Shown one piece after another: positions 8,696-16,049 of a stretch of 64,000 nucleotides of DNA (position 1 is its first letter; the number at the start of each line of letters is the position of its first letter). The notes under the pieces were generated by a model. The model was given only the letters and a program-made list of their open reading frames with translations, did not search any database and was not told the origin of the DNA. Origin of the DNA: Pedobacter sp. SL55 (GTDB lineage Bacteria > Bacteroidota > Bacteroidia > Sphingobacteriales > Sphingobacteriaceae). Location of the stretch: the NCBI RefSeq assembly GCF_026625705.1, contig NZ_CP113059.1:4030001-4094000 (forward strand), read 5' to 3'. A program made the position numbers and the translations under genes.

Positions 8696-8778
8696 AGACG
8701 CAATATTTTGCGTCTCAACTCTACCTCTCAACTTTTGCGTCTCAGCCAAAACAAGTAAAGACGCAAAATCTTGCGTCT
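8696..8778. repeat. Two AGACGCAA hairpins flanking the IS right end
   Basis: AGACGCAA-TATT-TTGCGTCT (8696-8715) and AGACGCAA-AATC-TTGCGTCT (8759-8778) are perfect 8-bp stems with 4-nt loops. A further half copy (TTGCGTCTC) lies near 8734. The IS target duplication includes the first bases of the first hairpin, so the element landed at the foot of this repeat. Confidence 0.85.
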
Positions 8779-8797
8779 CAACCTTAACCAAAACACT

Positions 8798-9160
8798 ATG
8801 GAAAAATATACCACAATAGATCAATACATCGCATCTTTCTCTCAAGAAACTCAAAAAATTTTACAGCAACTGAGAGAAGACCTACAAAAGATGGTTCCAG
8901 AAGCGAAGCAGAAAATCAGCTATGCTATACCTACCTTTGAGCTAAATGGTAACTTAATCCATTTCGCAGGTTATAAAAACCATATCGGTCTATATCCAGG
9001 AAGCAAAGCTATTGAGGTTTTCGCAGAAGATTTGAAAGGTTACCACACTTCTAAAGGCACAGTTCAGTTGCCTATAGATAAACCATTGCCAATGGATTTA
9101 ATTAAAAAGATTGTAGATTTTTGTGTAGCGGAAAACTTGGCGAAAAAGAAGAAGAAATAA
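8798..9160 (+). CDS. DUF1801 / YdhG-like protein
   Basis: The 120-residue product begins MEKYTTIDQYIASFSQETQ. It contains LREDLQKMVPEAKQKISYAI, PTFELNGNLIHFAGYKNHIG, LYPGSKAIEVF and SKGTVQLPIDKPLP, the order seen in DUF1801 proteins. This is the frataxin/YdhG-like fold; Bacillus YdhG has been proposed to act in iron delivery, but function is generally unproven. A TTG-initiated extension from 8771 exists, but it lies inside the AGACGCAA hairpin, so the ATG at 8798 is chosen. The C-terminus is a run of lysines (AKKKKK). It is a single gene after the IS. Confidence 0.88.
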   Translation: MEKYTTIDQYIASFSQETQKILQQLREDLQKMVPEAKQKISYAIPTFELNGNLIHFAGYKNHIGLYPGSKAIEVFAEDLKGYHTSKGTVQLPIDKPLPMDLIKKIVDFCVAENLAKKKKK

Positions 9161-9175
9161 TCGGTTAATTGTTGA

Positions 9176-9193
9176 TCCCGATAGCTATCGGGA
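9176..9193. repeat. 18-bp perfect palindrome
   Basis: TCCCGATAGCTATCGGGA reads identically on both strands, and is flanked by direct ATCGGTTAA copies. It lies between convergent genes and may be a dispersed repeat or a bidirectional terminator. Confidence 0.7.
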
Positions 9194-9235
9194 GGTTAAT
9201 CGGTTAACTGATACCTGACCACTAGCACCTAAATC

Positions 9236-9640
9236 CTATTCATCTTCATAAGCCCAAAAGCTACCTATTAAATCGTCCGTTTCACGTCTGTCTTTCTTGG
9301 TTGGCCTGCCCGCTCCCCTATCTCTTTGTAAAGTTGGCGCATGAAAAACCGATTTAAAAGCACGAGTTTCTTCCACAGGAGTTAAATCTTTGTATTTGGT
9401 AACGGCAATTTTAGCATCAGTTCTGTTGTAAGAAAAATCTACCACTTCTATCACTTTTCGCTCTGCGCCTTTACTAATTTGATAAACATCGCCAATTTTA
9501 ACTATAGCAGAGGGTTTAATGTTCTGCCCTTTTAACTTCACACGTCCAGCTTTGCAGGCATCAGTTGCCATACTTCTAGTTTTAAACACCCGAATTGCCC
9601 AAAGATATTTATCGATACGTAGTTTTTCTGCTTCTGCCAT
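9236..9640 (-). CDS. S4-domain RNA-binding protein (Hsp15/HslR-like)
   Basis: The product starts MAEAEKLRIDKYLWAIRVFK and follows the S4 fold: TRSMATDACKAGRVKLKG, then PSAIVKIGDVYQI. The basic C-terminal region (GAGRPTKKDRRETDD) is usual in this family. Hsp15 in E. coli recycles 50S subunits carrying stalled nascent chains; that function is inferred by family only. A start at 9661 would add MFISFAI; the ATG at 9640 matches the family. Cytoplasmic, single gene, divergent from dapD with a pyrimidine-rich spacer between. Confidence 0.88.
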   Translation of the reverse strand: MAEAEKLRIDKYLWAIRVFKTRSMATDACKAGRVKLKGQNIKPSAIVKIGDVYQISKGAERKVIEVVDFSYNRTDAKIAVTKYKDLTPVEETRAFKSVFHAPTLQRDRGAGRPTKKDRRETDDLIGSFWAYEDE

Positions 9641-9670
9641 AATTGCAAAACTAATGAACATTTTGCTCGG

Positions 9671-9720
9671 TTTTACCTTTCGACTTTCAACTTTTGACTT
9701 TTAACCTTTAACTTTTAACT
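9671..9720. repeat. Low-complexity CTTTTAACTTTTGA-type repeat
   Basis: A run of CGACTTTCAACTTTTGACTT-like 7-nt units fills the spacer between the S4 gene and dapD. The other strand is purine-rich (AAGTTAAAAGTC units). Confidence 0.6.
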
Positions 9721-9756
9721 TATAAACGCTTATTTTGCGTAAATTTTTAAAATACA

Positions 9757-10575
9757 ATGATCGCTGAACTTAAAAAACAAATAGAAGAAGCTTGGGAAGA
9801 TAGAAGCTTATTACAATACAAAGAATATTCTGAAGCTATTGAAGTCGTTATCCAAAAACTAAATGCTGGCGAAATTAGAGTTGCCGAGCCAATTTTAAAT
9901 GGTTGGGGAATTAACGAATGGATTAAAAAAGCGGTAATCCTTTATTTCCCTATTAAGCAAATGGGCGAAACTAAGGCTGGTCCTTTTGTTTTCCATGATA
10001 AAATGGATTTAAAAACCGATTATAAAGAAAAAGGTGTACGTGTAGTACCAATGGCAAGTGCTCGTTACGGTGCTTTCTTGGCACCTGGCGTAATCATGAT
10101 GCCTTCTTATGTAAATATTGGCGCCTATGTAGACGAAGGCACAATGGTTGATACTTGGGCTACCGTAGGTTCATGTGCACAAATCGGTAAACGTGTGCAC
10201 TTAAGTGGTGGCGTTGGTATTGGTGGTGTTTTAGAGCCAGTTCAAGCAGCTCCAGTTATTATAGAAGACGATTGTTTCTTAGGTTCTAGAGCAATTGTGG
10301 TAGAAGGCGTTCGTGTAGAAAAAGAAGCTGTTTTAGGCGCAAATGTGGTATTAACTGCCTCAACTAAAATTATTGATGTAACTGGCGAAACTCCAGTAGA
10401 ATACAAGGGTATTGTACCGGCTCGTTCAGTAGTAATCCCAGGTTCATACACTAAAAAATTTCCAGCTGGCGAGTACCAAGTACCGTGTGCTTTAATTATT
10501 GGAAAGCGTAAAGAATCAACAGATAAAAAGACTTCTCTTAATGATGCCTTGAGAGAAAACAACGTAGCGGTTTAG
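9757..10575 (+). CDS. dapD: Tetrahydrodipicolinate N-succinyltransferase DapD
   Basis: The 272-residue enzyme transfers succinyl from succinyl-CoA to tetrahydrodipicolinate in lysine and meso-diaminopimelate synthesis. An N-terminal helical part (residues 1-95) is followed by a left-handed parallel beta-helix of hexapeptide repeats: GAFLAPGVIMMPSYVNIGAY, then DEGTMVDTWATVGSCAQIG and GVGIGGVLEP. The C-terminal part has RSVVIPGSYTKKFPAGEY. Length is typical (about 270). It is a single gene, convergent with a DUF4136 lipoprotein. A near-consensus TATTTTG box lies 20 bp upstream of the ATG. Confidence 0.96.
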   Translation: MIAELKKQIEEAWEDRSLLQYKEYSEAIEVVIQKLNAGEIRVAEPILNGWGINEWIKKAVILYFPIKQMGETKAGPFVFHDKMDLKTDYKEKGVRVVPMASARYGAFLAPGVIMMPSYVNIGAYVDEGTMVDTWATVGSCAQIGKRVHLSGGVGIGGVLEPVQAAPVIIEDDCFLGSRAIVVEGVRVEKEAVLGANVVLTASTKIIDVTGETPVEYKGIVPARSVVIPGSYTKKFPAGEYQVPCALIIGKRKESTDKKTSLNDALRENNVAV

Positions 10576-10585
10576 CTACAGTTGC

Positions 10586-10641
10586 GAGTTACAGGTTATT
10601 GGTTACGGGATATAAAGCCCACAACTCGTAACCTGTAACTC
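10586..10641. terminator. Inverted repeat between dapD and the DUF4136 gene
   Basis: GAGTTACAGGTTA (10586-10598) pairs with TAACCTGTAACTC (10629-10641), a 13-bp perfect stem with a 30-nt loop. It lies between convergent genes. The related GTAACTCGCAAC text recurs near 14340. No clear T-run, so it may be a repeat rather than a terminator. Confidence 0.5.
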
Positions 10642-10654
10642 AAAACTACTTTAG

Positions 10655-11206
10655 TTAATTAGGTGGGTACTGCGCCAAAATTTCTTTTACGCCGGTATTA
10701 ATTCTTTCTTCTCTATTTTTAAAGCTATCTAAATTAAATCCGTCGCCGCGGCCATGCCATACGTGCATTTTGGTTTTTGGATCTAAGAAATCAATAATGA
10801 ACATCCCTTCTTGGTAACGGTCTGCAGTTCTCATCCCTCCGCCCCAAAATGGTCCCCATCCCATTCCCCAACCCCAGCCACGCCATCCCCAAGGACCTCC
10901 GTAGAAACCATTGTCATAAACATCGGTACGTTCGCGTTTCACAATTACCAAGTTTACCAGCAAATCTGGCTTTTCTGCCTTGGTAAACCCCTTGGCTTGC
11001 ATTTCGGCATCAACAGCGGCCAGCATCCTTTTTTTATCAATACCATTTAATTCTAATTTCTCTAAACCTTTCTCGTAAAAATTGTACGTTTTGTAGCTAC
11101 TGAAGTTTACTTCTCTATCAAAGTCAGACGCTACACGCAAACTCGAGCAGGCGGCTAGCAATATACCCATCACTAAGAAACCACCTATTTTTTTCATCGT
11201 TTTCAT
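10655..11206 (-). CDS. DUF4136 lipoprotein
   Basis: A 183-residue protein with a lipoprotein signal (KKIGGFLVMGILLAAC, acylated Cys at about residue 20). The mature part starts SSLRVASDFDREVNFSSYKT, the typical DUF4136 opening. It continues with LLVNLVIVKRERTD, then a Gly/Trp-rich insert (YGGPWGWRGWGWGMGWGP) and GMFIIDFLDPKTKMHVWHG. DUF4136 proteins sit in the outer membrane of many Bacteroidota; function is unknown. The Trp/Gly patch is common in the family. Single gene. Confidence 0.88.
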   Translation of the reverse strand: MKTMKKIGGFLVMGILLAACSSLRVASDFDREVNFSSYKTYNFYEKGLEKLELNGIDKKRMLAAVDAEMQAKGFTKAEKPDLLVNLVIVKRERTDVYDNGFYGGPWGWRGWGWGMGWGPFWGGGMRTADRYQEGMFIIDFLDPKTKMHVWHGRGDGFNLDSFKNREERINTGVKEILAQYPPN

Positions 11207-11342
11207 AGCATTTATATTTGTGTGTGATTACGTAAATTTAACGATAACATTATAATAATCATACCATTAAAACACATTTAAAAGTCAAAATGTTGTTGTT
11301 AATATTGTCATATTTAAGTAGAAAACGTTCAAACCTTATCCT

Positions 11343-11350
11343 TAACTTTG
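11343..11350 (+). promoter_or_regulatory. TAACTTTG -7 box, tsaC-like gene
   Basis: A consensus TAnnTTTG box ends four bases before the ATG at 11355, predicting a near-leaderless transcript. Confidence 0.6.
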
Positions 11351-11354
11351 CGCT

Positions 11355-11924
11355 ATGGCGATAAAAGAAGAAATCAATAAAACCTTAGAGATTTTAAAAA
11401 ATGGCGGCGTAATTCTTTATCCTACCGATACGGTTTGGGGATTAGGATGTGATGCAACAAATGCAGAAGCTGTGGCTAAAGTAAACGAAATTAAAGGTCG
11501 CTCTGCGGATAAAAGCTTAATTGTACTGTTAGACACAGATAATAAGTTGCAAAGCTACGTTAATGATGTATCAGAAGTTGCTTACGATTTAATTGAATAT
11601 GCAGAAAAGCCGCTAACCGTAATCTTCTCGAATGCTAAAAACTTAGCAGCAAACGTGATTAATGCAGATGGCAGCGTAGGTATCCGAATTCCTAAACATG
11701 ACTTTTGCCAACAGTTAGTTCAGCGTTTTCGAAAACCTATTGTGTCTACTTCTGCTAACATTAGCGGAGAACCTACACCTAAATTTTTCGATGAAATTAG
11801 TGATGAGGTAAAAGATGCTGTAGATTACATTGTAGAGTTAGAGCAAGAAGATAAAACGCCAAAACAGCCATCAACTATTGTTAAACTGGGTACTGGCGGA
11901 CAGTTTGAGTTTATTAGGAAATAG
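11355..11924 (+). CDS. Threonylcarbamoyl-AMP synthase (Sua5/YciO/YrdC family)
   Basis: The 189-residue protein has the YrdC fold signatures. GGVILYPTDTVWGLGCDAT is followed by KVNEIKGRSADKSLIVLLD (substrate-binding KxR...S/TxxN region) and the C-terminal RKPIVSTSANISGEPTP. The family makes L-threonylcarbamoyl-adenylate from threonine, bicarbonate and ATP, the first step of t6A37 synthesis in ANN-decoding tRNAs. There is no Sua5 C-terminal extension, so it is the short TsaC-like type. The gene is 4 bp behind a -7 box. tRNA-maturation neighbours (CCA-adding enzyme, miaA) lie downstream, but each seems to have its own promoter. Confidence 0.92.
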   Translation: MAIKEEINKTLEILKNGGVILYPTDTVWGLGCDATNAEAVAKVNEIKGRSADKSLIVLLDTDNKLQSYVNDVSEVAYDLIEYAEKPLTVIFSNAKNLAANVINADGSVGIRIPKHDFCQQLVQRFRKPIVSTSANISGEPTPKFFDEISDEVKDAVDYIVELEQEDKTPKQPSTIVKLGTGGQFEFIRK

Positions 11925-11930
11925 TGTTTT

Positions 11931-12017
11931 CGTCATTGCGAGACACGAAGTAATCTTAAAGCGAAAGGTCAATCATCTAATTATAGTAGTAAGATTGCCT
12001 CATGCCTCGCAATGACG
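11931..12017. repeat. Dispersed hairpin repeat (CGTCATTGCGAG family)
   Basis: CGTCATTGCGAG (11931-11942) pairs with CTCGCAATGACG (12006-12017), with an imperfect inner match of AGTAATCTT to AAGATTGCCT. A decayed relative (GTCATTAAGAGACACGAATC) lies near 21342. Composition suggests a non-autonomous repeat. Confidence 0.75.
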
Positions 12018-12038
12018 GCATTTTTAAAGGGTTTTTCT

Positions 12039-12046
12039 TAACTTTG
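12039..12046 (+). promoter_or_regulatory. TAACTTTG -7 box, CCA-adding enzyme gene
   Basis: The box ends six bases before the ATG at 12053. It supports that start over an in-frame ATG at 12002 that lies inside the dispersed repeat. Confidence 0.6.
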
Positions 12047-12052
12047 CAGCGT

Positions 12053-13507
12053 ATGCAAACTAACCCACAGTCTCACGATGCAAAATCACTTCTCGAGAAT
12101 ATTGAGGCTCCTATCTTTAAAATCTTAGCCGAAACTGCAGCGCACACCCATACCGAAACTTATGTGATTGGCGGCTTTGTTCGCGACATTTACTTGAGTA
12201 GGCCTTGTAAAGATATTGACGTTGTGGTATTGGGCAATGGTATTGCATTTGCAGAAAAAGTTGGTCAGAAACTGAAAACCAATGTTGCTGTTTTTAAAAA
12301 CTTCGGCACTGCCATGTTAAAACATGCAGATTTAGAAGTAGAATTTGTAGGCGCTCGTAAAGAAAGCTACAGAGCAAACTCTCGTAAACCTATTGTAGAA
12401 AACGGCACTTTAGAAGACGACCAACTACGCCGCGATTTTACCATCAATGCCTTAGCCATATCTCTAAACAAAGAAAATTACGGCGAAGTGGTAGATCCTT
12501 TTAACGGATTAGAAGATTTAGCCAACAAACTTATCCGTACACCTTTAGACCCTACAGTTACTTTTTCTGATGATCCGTTGCGAATGATGAGAGCCATTCG
12601 CTTTGCTACTCAGCTCAATTTCGAGATTGACCAAACTGCCATCGATGCTATTAAATCTCAAAAAGAGCGCATTAAAATTGTATCTAAAGAAAGAATTAGC
12701 GATGAGCTAAATAAAATTATCCTTGCTAAAAAGCCTTCTATAGGTTTTAATTATTTGTTTGATACTGGACTTTTGGAGTTAATTTTCCCGCAAATGGCTA
12801 AATTATATGGGGTAGATATCATCAAAGGCAGAGGGCACAAAGATAATTTTTATCACACGTTGCAGGTTTTAGATAACATTTGCCAAACCACCGACGATTT
12901 ATGGTTGCGTTGGGCCGCAATTCTTCACGATATTGCTAAACCTGCTACCAAACGTTTCGAAGAAGGCCACGGCTGGACTTTCCATGGCCACGAAGACAAA
13001 GGCGCACGCATGGTGCCTCAAATTTTTGCACAGCTCAAACTTCCTTTAAACGAAAAGATGAAGTTTGTGCAGAAGTTAGTTTTACTGCATTTACGCCCTA
13101 TTGTACTGGCGCAAGATAAAATTACCGACTCTGCAGTACGCCGCTTGCTTTTCGAAGCTGGAGAAGACATTGAAGCATTGATGCTACTTTGCAATGCAGA
13201 TGTTACGACAAAGAACGAATACAAAATCAAGAAATATCGCAACAACTTTGAGCTAGTCAAACAAAAAATTAAAGATGTAGAAGAACGCGATCAGTTACGC
13301 AATTGGCAGCCTCCAATTTCTGGCAATGATATTATGACAACTTTTGGCTTAACAGCCGGAAAAGAAGTTGGTATTTTAAAAAATGCCATACGTGAAGCCA
13401 TTTTAGAGGGCGATATCACTAACAGCTACGACGAAGCTTTTAAATTTATGATTAAAAAAGCTAAAGATTTAGGCTTAAAAGCGGTAGATAGCGAAACAAT
13501 TAATTAA
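12053..13507 (+). CDS. CCA tRNA nucleotidyltransferase / poly(A) polymerase family with HD domain
   Basis: The product begins [20 protein letters not shown]. The class II nucleotidyltransferase head shows [20 protein letters not shown] with the metal-binding DxD (KDIDVVV), then [11 protein letters not shown] and [18 protein letters not shown]. The HD phosphohydrolase-like part shows [15 protein letters not shown] and [11 protein letters not shown]. The enzyme adds or repairs the 3' CCA of tRNA; poly(A) polymerases share the fold, so exact specificity is inferred. Length (484) fits the Bacteroidota form. The start is set by the -7 box and the absence of conservation upstream. Confidence 0.92.
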   Translation: MQTNPQSHDAKSLLENIEAPIFKILAETAAHTHTETYVIGGFVRDIYLSRPCKDIDVVVLGNGIAFAEKVGQKLKTNVAVFKNFGTAMLKHADLEVEFVGARKESYRANSRKPIVENGTLEDDQLRRDFTINALAISLNKENYGEVVDPFNGLEDLANKLIRTPLDPTVTFSDDPLRMMRAIRFATQLNFEIDQTAIDAIKSQKERIKIVSKERISDELNKIILAKKPSIGFNYLFDTGLLELIFPQMAKLYGVDIIKGRGHKDNFYHTLQVLDNICQTTDDLWLRWAAILHDIAKPATKRFEEGHGWTFHGHEDKGARMVPQIFAQLKLPLNEKMKFVQKLVLLHLRPIVLAQDKITDSAVRRLLFEAGEDIEALMLLCNADVTTKNEYKIKKYRNNFELVKQKIKDVEERDQLRNWQPPISGNDIMTTFGLTAGKEVGILKNAIREAILEGDITNSYDEAFKFMIKKAKDLGLKAVDSETIN

Positions 13508-13607
13508 TGTTTTGAGTTTCTAAAATTAAGAATTGAGCAATTAATCAATCTAACAATTACATTTTTTTGTTAATTTTACACCACAATAAAGCAGCATTTT
13601 ATAACAC

Positions 13608-14261
13608 ATGGCAATTTATAGATTTAGAATTTCTTTTGAAGATTACGACGACGTTACCCGAGAAATAGACATCAAAAGCAACCAAACTTTCGAAGATTTA
13701 CATAGAGCCATACACCGCAGCACCGGATATAATGCCGACAAACCTTCGTCCTTTTACGTAAGTACCGATAATTGGATTAAAGGCGATGAAATTGCCATAC
13801 ACCCTACTCAACGCAAGATTGATAATGGTGTAGTTTTGATGGAAAACTCAAAGCTGAGTGCATTTATCGAAGATCCACACCAAAAATTTTACTACATCTA
13901 TAATTTCGAAAGACCTTACGATTTTCACGTAGAGCTCATCAAGATTATTTTAGATAACGATCCTAAAATCGAATATCCATATTTGGTTAAAAGCATTGGA
14001 GAAGCGCCAAAAATTATCGAAAAAGGAAATATTGGGGCTGTTGCAGCAAATACTACCGCAGCAAACAATGATTTCGATTTCTTAAACGAGATGGATTTTG
14101 TACCCGAAGACACCGACGAACTTGAAGCAATGGGCGGCCGGGGCATTAATGCGCAAGAAGAAGGCCACGATGACGAAGAGGATGAGCAAGAAGATGAATT
14201 TGGAGATGGCGAAGACGATTATGGAAATGACGATTACGGCAACGATAAGGACGATTATTAG
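13608..14261 (+). CDS. PRiA4-ORF3-like (IS1096 TnpR passenger family) protein
   Basis: The N-terminal 120 residues (MAIYRFRISFEDYDDVTREI, TFEDLHRAIHRSTGYNADKP, FYVSTDNWIKGDEI, HQKFYYIYNFERPYDFHVEL) match the plasmid pRiA4b ORF-3-like domain. That domain is often mislabelled as a transposon resolvase passenger. In Bacteroidota it is a chromosomal single-copy gene of unknown role. The C-terminus is very acidic: from about residue 180, DDEEDEQEDEFGDGEDDYG and repeated YGND. No transposon ends are seen around it. It lies 105 bp upstream of miaA. Confidence 0.8.
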   Translation: MAIYRFRISFEDYDDVTREIDIKSNQTFEDLHRAIHRSTGYNADKPSSFYVSTDNWIKGDEIAIHPTQRKIDNGVVLMENSKLSAFIEDPHQKFYYIYNFERPYDFHVELIKIILDNDPKIEYPYLVKSIGEAPKIIEKGNIGAVAANTTAANNDFDFLNEMDFVPEDTDELEAMGGRGINAQEEGHDDEEDEQEDEFGDGEDDYGNDDYGNDKDDY

Positions 14262-14365
14262 TCGAAAAGTCGTAGGTTTTACGTTATAAGTTCTACGTTT
14301 TAATAGCCGAAGGTAATTTGCATATCTTAAAACCCGCAACACGTACCCCATAACTCGCAACTTAT

Positions 14366-15259
14366 ATGAAGACTTTAATTGTTGTAGTTGGGCCAACTGC
14401 CATTGGTAAAACGGCATTAGCTATTGAGTTAGCGAAGCATTTTAATACGGAGATTATCTCTGCCGACTCGCGTCAATTTTTTAGGGAAATGAGCATAGGC
14501 ACAGCCAAACCATCTGAAGAAGAACTGGCAGCGGCACCACATCATTTTGTGAATTCGCATAGTGTTACGCAGTTATTTAGTACAGGCGATTTTGAAGTAC
14601 AAGCTTTAGCTTTGATGGATAAATTATTTGTCAGACATGATGTCTTAGTTATGGTTGGCGGCTCTGGGTTGTACATCAATGCTGTTTGCAATGGTTTAGA
14701 TGAAATGCCTGATATTGATTTAGCTATCCGAGAAAGATTAAATCAGCAATTTCTTAATGAAGGGATTGAACCTATAAGAGAACAATTATCACAGTTAGAC
14801 CCAGAATATTTTGCGAAAGTAGATCAAAGCAATCCACAACGAATGATACGAGGTTTGGAAGTGGTTTTATCTACCGGACAAAAACTCAGCTCTTTCCTTA
14901 CTTCCAACAAAAAAGAACGCCCGTTTAACATCATTAAAATCGGTTTAAATACCGATAGAGAAAAACTTTACCAACAAATTAACCACAGAGTAGATTTAAT
15001 GATGGAAAATGGCTTGATGGAAGAAGTTAAATCTTTGGAGCCTTATAAAGAACTCAACGCACTTAAAACCGTTGGCTATTCAGAAATTTTCGATTATTTA
15101 GAAGGTAAAACAGATTTACCAACTGCTATTGATAAGATTAAGCAAAATACTCGTCGCTTTGCAAAAAGGCAATTGACCTGGTTTAGAAAAGATACAGAAA
15201 ACACTTGGTTCGAACCTGGGCAAAGTGAAGAGGTAATTGAGTATCTAGAAAATGGCTAA
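14366..15259 (+). CDS. miaA: tRNA dimethylallyltransferase MiaA (copy 1)
   Basis: The 297-residue protein has the MiaA P-loop GPTAIGKTALAIELA, the SADSRQFF motif, VGGSGLYINAV and the QRMIRGLEVVLSTG region. The C-terminal FAKRQLTWFRKD motif follows. It transfers dimethylallyl to A37 of UNN-reading tRNAs. A second miaA is on the minus strand at 54435-55364; paired MiaA proteins are known in Bacteroidota. This copy is slightly shorter. It is 105 bp after the PRiA4-like gene and 57 bp before a toxin-antitoxin pair. Confidence 0.95.
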   Translation: MKTLIVVVGPTAIGKTALAIELAKHFNTEIISADSRQFFREMSIGTAKPSEEELAAAPHHFVNSHSVTQLFSTGDFEVQALALMDKLFVRHDVLVMVGGSGLYINAVCNGLDEMPDIDLAIRERLNQQFLNEGIEPIREQLSQLDPEYFAKVDQSNPQRMIRGLEVVLSTGQKLSSFLTSNKKERPFNIIKIGLNTDREKLYQQINHRVDLMMENGLMEEVKSLEPYKELNALKTVGYSEIFDYLEGKTDLPTAIDKIKQNTRRFAKRQLTWFRKDTENTWFEPGQSEEVIEYLENG

Positions 15260-15315
15260 ATTCACTTTTGCATTTGCAAAAAATTACACGTAATTTTATA
15301 AAAAACACACGTATA

Positions 15316-15558
15316 ATGACAACAAAACTCACGCTTACGGTAGAAAAATCAGTAATAGAGAGAGCTAAATCCTACGCAAAAGGCACAGGCAGAAGTTTGT
15401 CAGAATTAATTGAAAGCTATCTTGATACTGTCACTCAAGATGAAGCTAAAAAAGAAATTTCGCCTAAGCTTAAAAAAATTGTGGGAGCAGTAAAATTGCC
15501 TAAAGATTTTAACGAGCACAAAGAACTACATTCATATCTTGAAAAGAAACATTTATGA
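15316..15558 (+). CDS. DUF6364-type antitoxin
   Basis: An 80-residue protein, MTTKLTLTVEKSVIERAKSY, then AKGTGRSLSELIESYLDTV. This is the ribbon-helix-helix-like N-terminus of DUF6364 proteins, which accompany PIN toxins. The C-terminal tail (ISPKLKKIVGAVKLPKDF, then HKELHSYLEKKH) is expected to wrap the toxin. Its stop overlaps the toxin start by 4 bp (ATGA). An upstream frame from 15268 adds unconvincing residues, so the ATG at 15316 is chosen. Autoregulation by the complex is typical for such pairs but is an inference here. Confidence 0.82.
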   Translation: MTTKLTLTVEKSVIERAKSYAKGTGRSLSELIESYLDTVTQDEAKKEISPKLKKIVGAVKLPKDFNEHKELHSYLEKKHL

Positions 15559-15968
15559 AACGAATATTTGTTGACACAAATATCATTGTAGATTTAATCG
15601 CCGACAGAAGGCCTTTTAGCAAATATGCTATTGAATTATTTTCTAAGGCAGAAGAAGGTAAAATCCAACTATTTGCTTCTTCACATTCTATTGCAACCAC
15701 CCATTATTTACTTAAAAAGTATATTGATGAAAATCAACTAAGAGAAATACTTGACAACCTTCTCGACTACCTATCCATTGTGCCTATAGATATAAATACC
15801 TTGAAGAGAGGATTCAAATCTAAGCACAAAGATTTCGAAGATGCGCTTCAGATTATTTCGGCTACAACTGTAGAAAACATCAATTGTATCGTAACCCGAA
15901 ATATTAAAGATTTTAGAGATAGTGAAATATTGGTGTTATCTCCTGATGAACTATCTATTAAATTGTAG
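15555..15968 (+). CDS. PIN-domain toxin (VapC-like ribonuclease)
   Basis: The 137-residue protein starts MKRIFVDTNIIVDLIADRRP with the first catalytic Asp at residue 7. Conserved ATTHYLLKK follows, then DFEDALQI (D93, E95, D96) and ITRNIKDF-like TRNIKDF (D119). These acidic positions form the PIN Mg2+ site. PIN toxins cleave tRNA or rRNA when freed from antitoxin. The start overlaps the antitoxin stop, a translational coupling usual for toxin-antitoxin loci. Target RNA cannot be read from sequence. Confidence 0.85.
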   Translation: MKRIFVDTNIIVDLIADRRPFSKYAIELFSKAEEGKIQLFASSHSIATTHYLLKKYIDENQLREILDNLLDYLSIVPIDINTLKRGFKSKHKDFEDALQIISATTVENINCIVTRNIKDFRDSEILVLSPDELSIKL

Positions 15969-16021
15969 CTTCGATATAGATTTCTTAACATACATCAAAA
16001 ACTTTGCACTATAGATAGCGT

Positions 16022-16029
16022 TATCTTTG
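16022..16029 (+). promoter_or_regulatory. TATCTTTG -7 box, LLM oxidoreductase gene
   Basis: A consensus box ends 20 bp before the ATG at 16050. An AAAGGAAC stretch lies between, one of the few possible leader sequences here. Confidence 0.55.
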
Positions 16030-16049
16030 TATCAAATAAAAGGAACACT

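Noticed and set aside
8639..8854. 71-codon minus-strand frame over the hairpins
   Set aside because: It reads through the IS right end and both AGACGCAA hairpins, so it is an artefact of repeats.
13608..14261. Transposon resolvase passenger
   Set aside because: The family label suggests a mobile element, but no terminal repeats or transposase are present and the gene sits in a housekeeping stretch.
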